Positions 12,774-12,966 of a DNA stretch of 12,966 bases are shown here, piece after piece. A program made the translations under genes and the position numbers. The notes below the pieces were generated by a model. That model was not told the origin of the DNA. It made no database searches and worked only from the letters and a program-made list of their open reading frames with translations. How positions within the stretch are numbered: position 1 is the stretch's first letter; every line of letters begins with the position of its first letter. Origin of the DNA: Candidatus Shapirobacteria bacterium UBA1435 (GTDB taxonomy: Bacteria > Patescibacteriota > Microgenomatia > UBA12405); NCBI GenBank assembly GCA_002329385.1, contig DCTR01000019.1, positions 3,943-16,908 of the forward strand, written 5' to 3'.

Positions 12774-12966
12774 ATTTAACCGACTTGATCAAAAAAACCA
12801 AAAAAGGGAAGGATGGAGATGACGTTAAAAAACAGGAGGGAGTGGTAGATCAAAATAAAGGGGAAAACGGGGGGGGGACAGAAGTTAAGGAAGGAACGGA
12901 GATGGGGAGGCCATTTAGTGAAGGGCTGGTTTCAACAAAGGACATTATTGCCCCATCGTCTTTGGA
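12770..12966 (+). CDS. virB4: VirB4-family ATPase, N-terminal fragment (continues past window)
   Basis: The first 65 codons of a gene whose ATG overlaps the preceding stop (ATGA). The visible N terminus is a Lys/Gly/Glu-rich hydrophilic leader (MNLTDLIKKTKKGKDG..., ~1-45) followed by RPFSEGLVSTKDIIAPSSLE, where DIIAPSSLE resembles the conserved start of the VirB4/TraC ATPase in candidate-phyla genomes. The ATPase domain itself would lie beyond the window, so the call depends on that motif and on the upstream PrgI-like and TraC-like genes. A run of nine G residues lies within the leader. The product would energise a type IV secretion or pilus-like machine at the inner membrane. Confidence 0.75.
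   Translation, partial: MNLTDLIKKTKKGKDGDDVKKQEGVVDQNKGENGGGTEVKEGTEMGRPFSEGLVSTKDIIAPSSL
12869..12877 (+). repeat. G9 homopolymer within the VirB4 leader
   Basis: Nine consecutive G residues encode a Gly triplet (residues ~34-36) in the disordered-looking leader. The frame as given is open through to the conserved DIIAPSSLE, so nine is the 'on' length; slippage by one would truncate the ATPase. Confidence 0.7.

Overview
The window reads as a compact, accessory-poor stretch of bacterial chromosome, most likely from the Candidate Phyla Radiation (Patescibacteria, Microgenomates-like). That placement is inference. It rests on the PrgI-like / TraC-like / VirB4 run at the right end (a conserved block in these genomes), a stand-alone 5'-3' exonuclease instead of full-length DNA polymerase I, very small or negative intergenic distances, and the near absence of Shine-Dalgarno sequences. 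TGA is used as a normal stop, which argues against Gracilibacteria/Absconditabacteria. No rRNA, tRNA, CRISPR array or intact mobile element was found.

Layout. Positions 1-3564 (minus strand) form a copper-handling block: a BlaI/CopY-type repressor, then a fusion protein (HMA metal-binding domain, DsbD/TauE-like membrane domain, cupredoxin-like domain), then a CopA-type P1B ATPase that runs off the left edge. Two matching inverted repeats (TACTAC-N4-GTAGTA type) sit on the repressor promoter and on the fusion/ATPase promoter, so the circuit can be read from the sequence. Divergent to it is rubrerythrin (3629-4189, plus). Two small exported proteins of unknown function follow on the minus strand (4197-4998). 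A PAP2 phosphatase (plus) then converges on and overlaps, tail to tail, a diacylglycerol/undecaprenol kinase (minus). Upstream of the kinase on the minus strand lie Fpg/MutM and an ABC-exporter membrane domain that lacks an ATPase domain. Thioredoxin reductase (7907-8857, plus) is divergent from that protein and has an unusual leader. A GT4 glycosyltransferase and a PolA-type 5'-3' exonuclease form a minus-strand pair (8871-10987). The right end (11099-12966, plus) is a type IV secretion-like operon: PrgI-like membrane protein, TraC-like protein, and the start of a VirB4-family ATPase.

Themes. Copper export, rubrerythrin and thioredoxin reductase suggest coping with metal and oxidative stress; Fpg repairs oxidised bases. 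PAP2 and the kinase catalyse opposite reactions on lipid carriers, and with the glycosyltransferase point to envelope work.

Two window-wide properties stand out. First, at least eight genes carry a TATAAT-like hexamer only 5-10 nt before the start codon and no Shine-Dalgarno, which predicts leaderless mRNAs. The copper operon is the clear exception, with a full TTGACA-N17-TACACT promoter and a structured leader. Second, the plus strand is strongly purine-rich whichever strand is coding. This gives the two gene orientations different codon and amino-acid use and creates many long spurious antisense reading frames.
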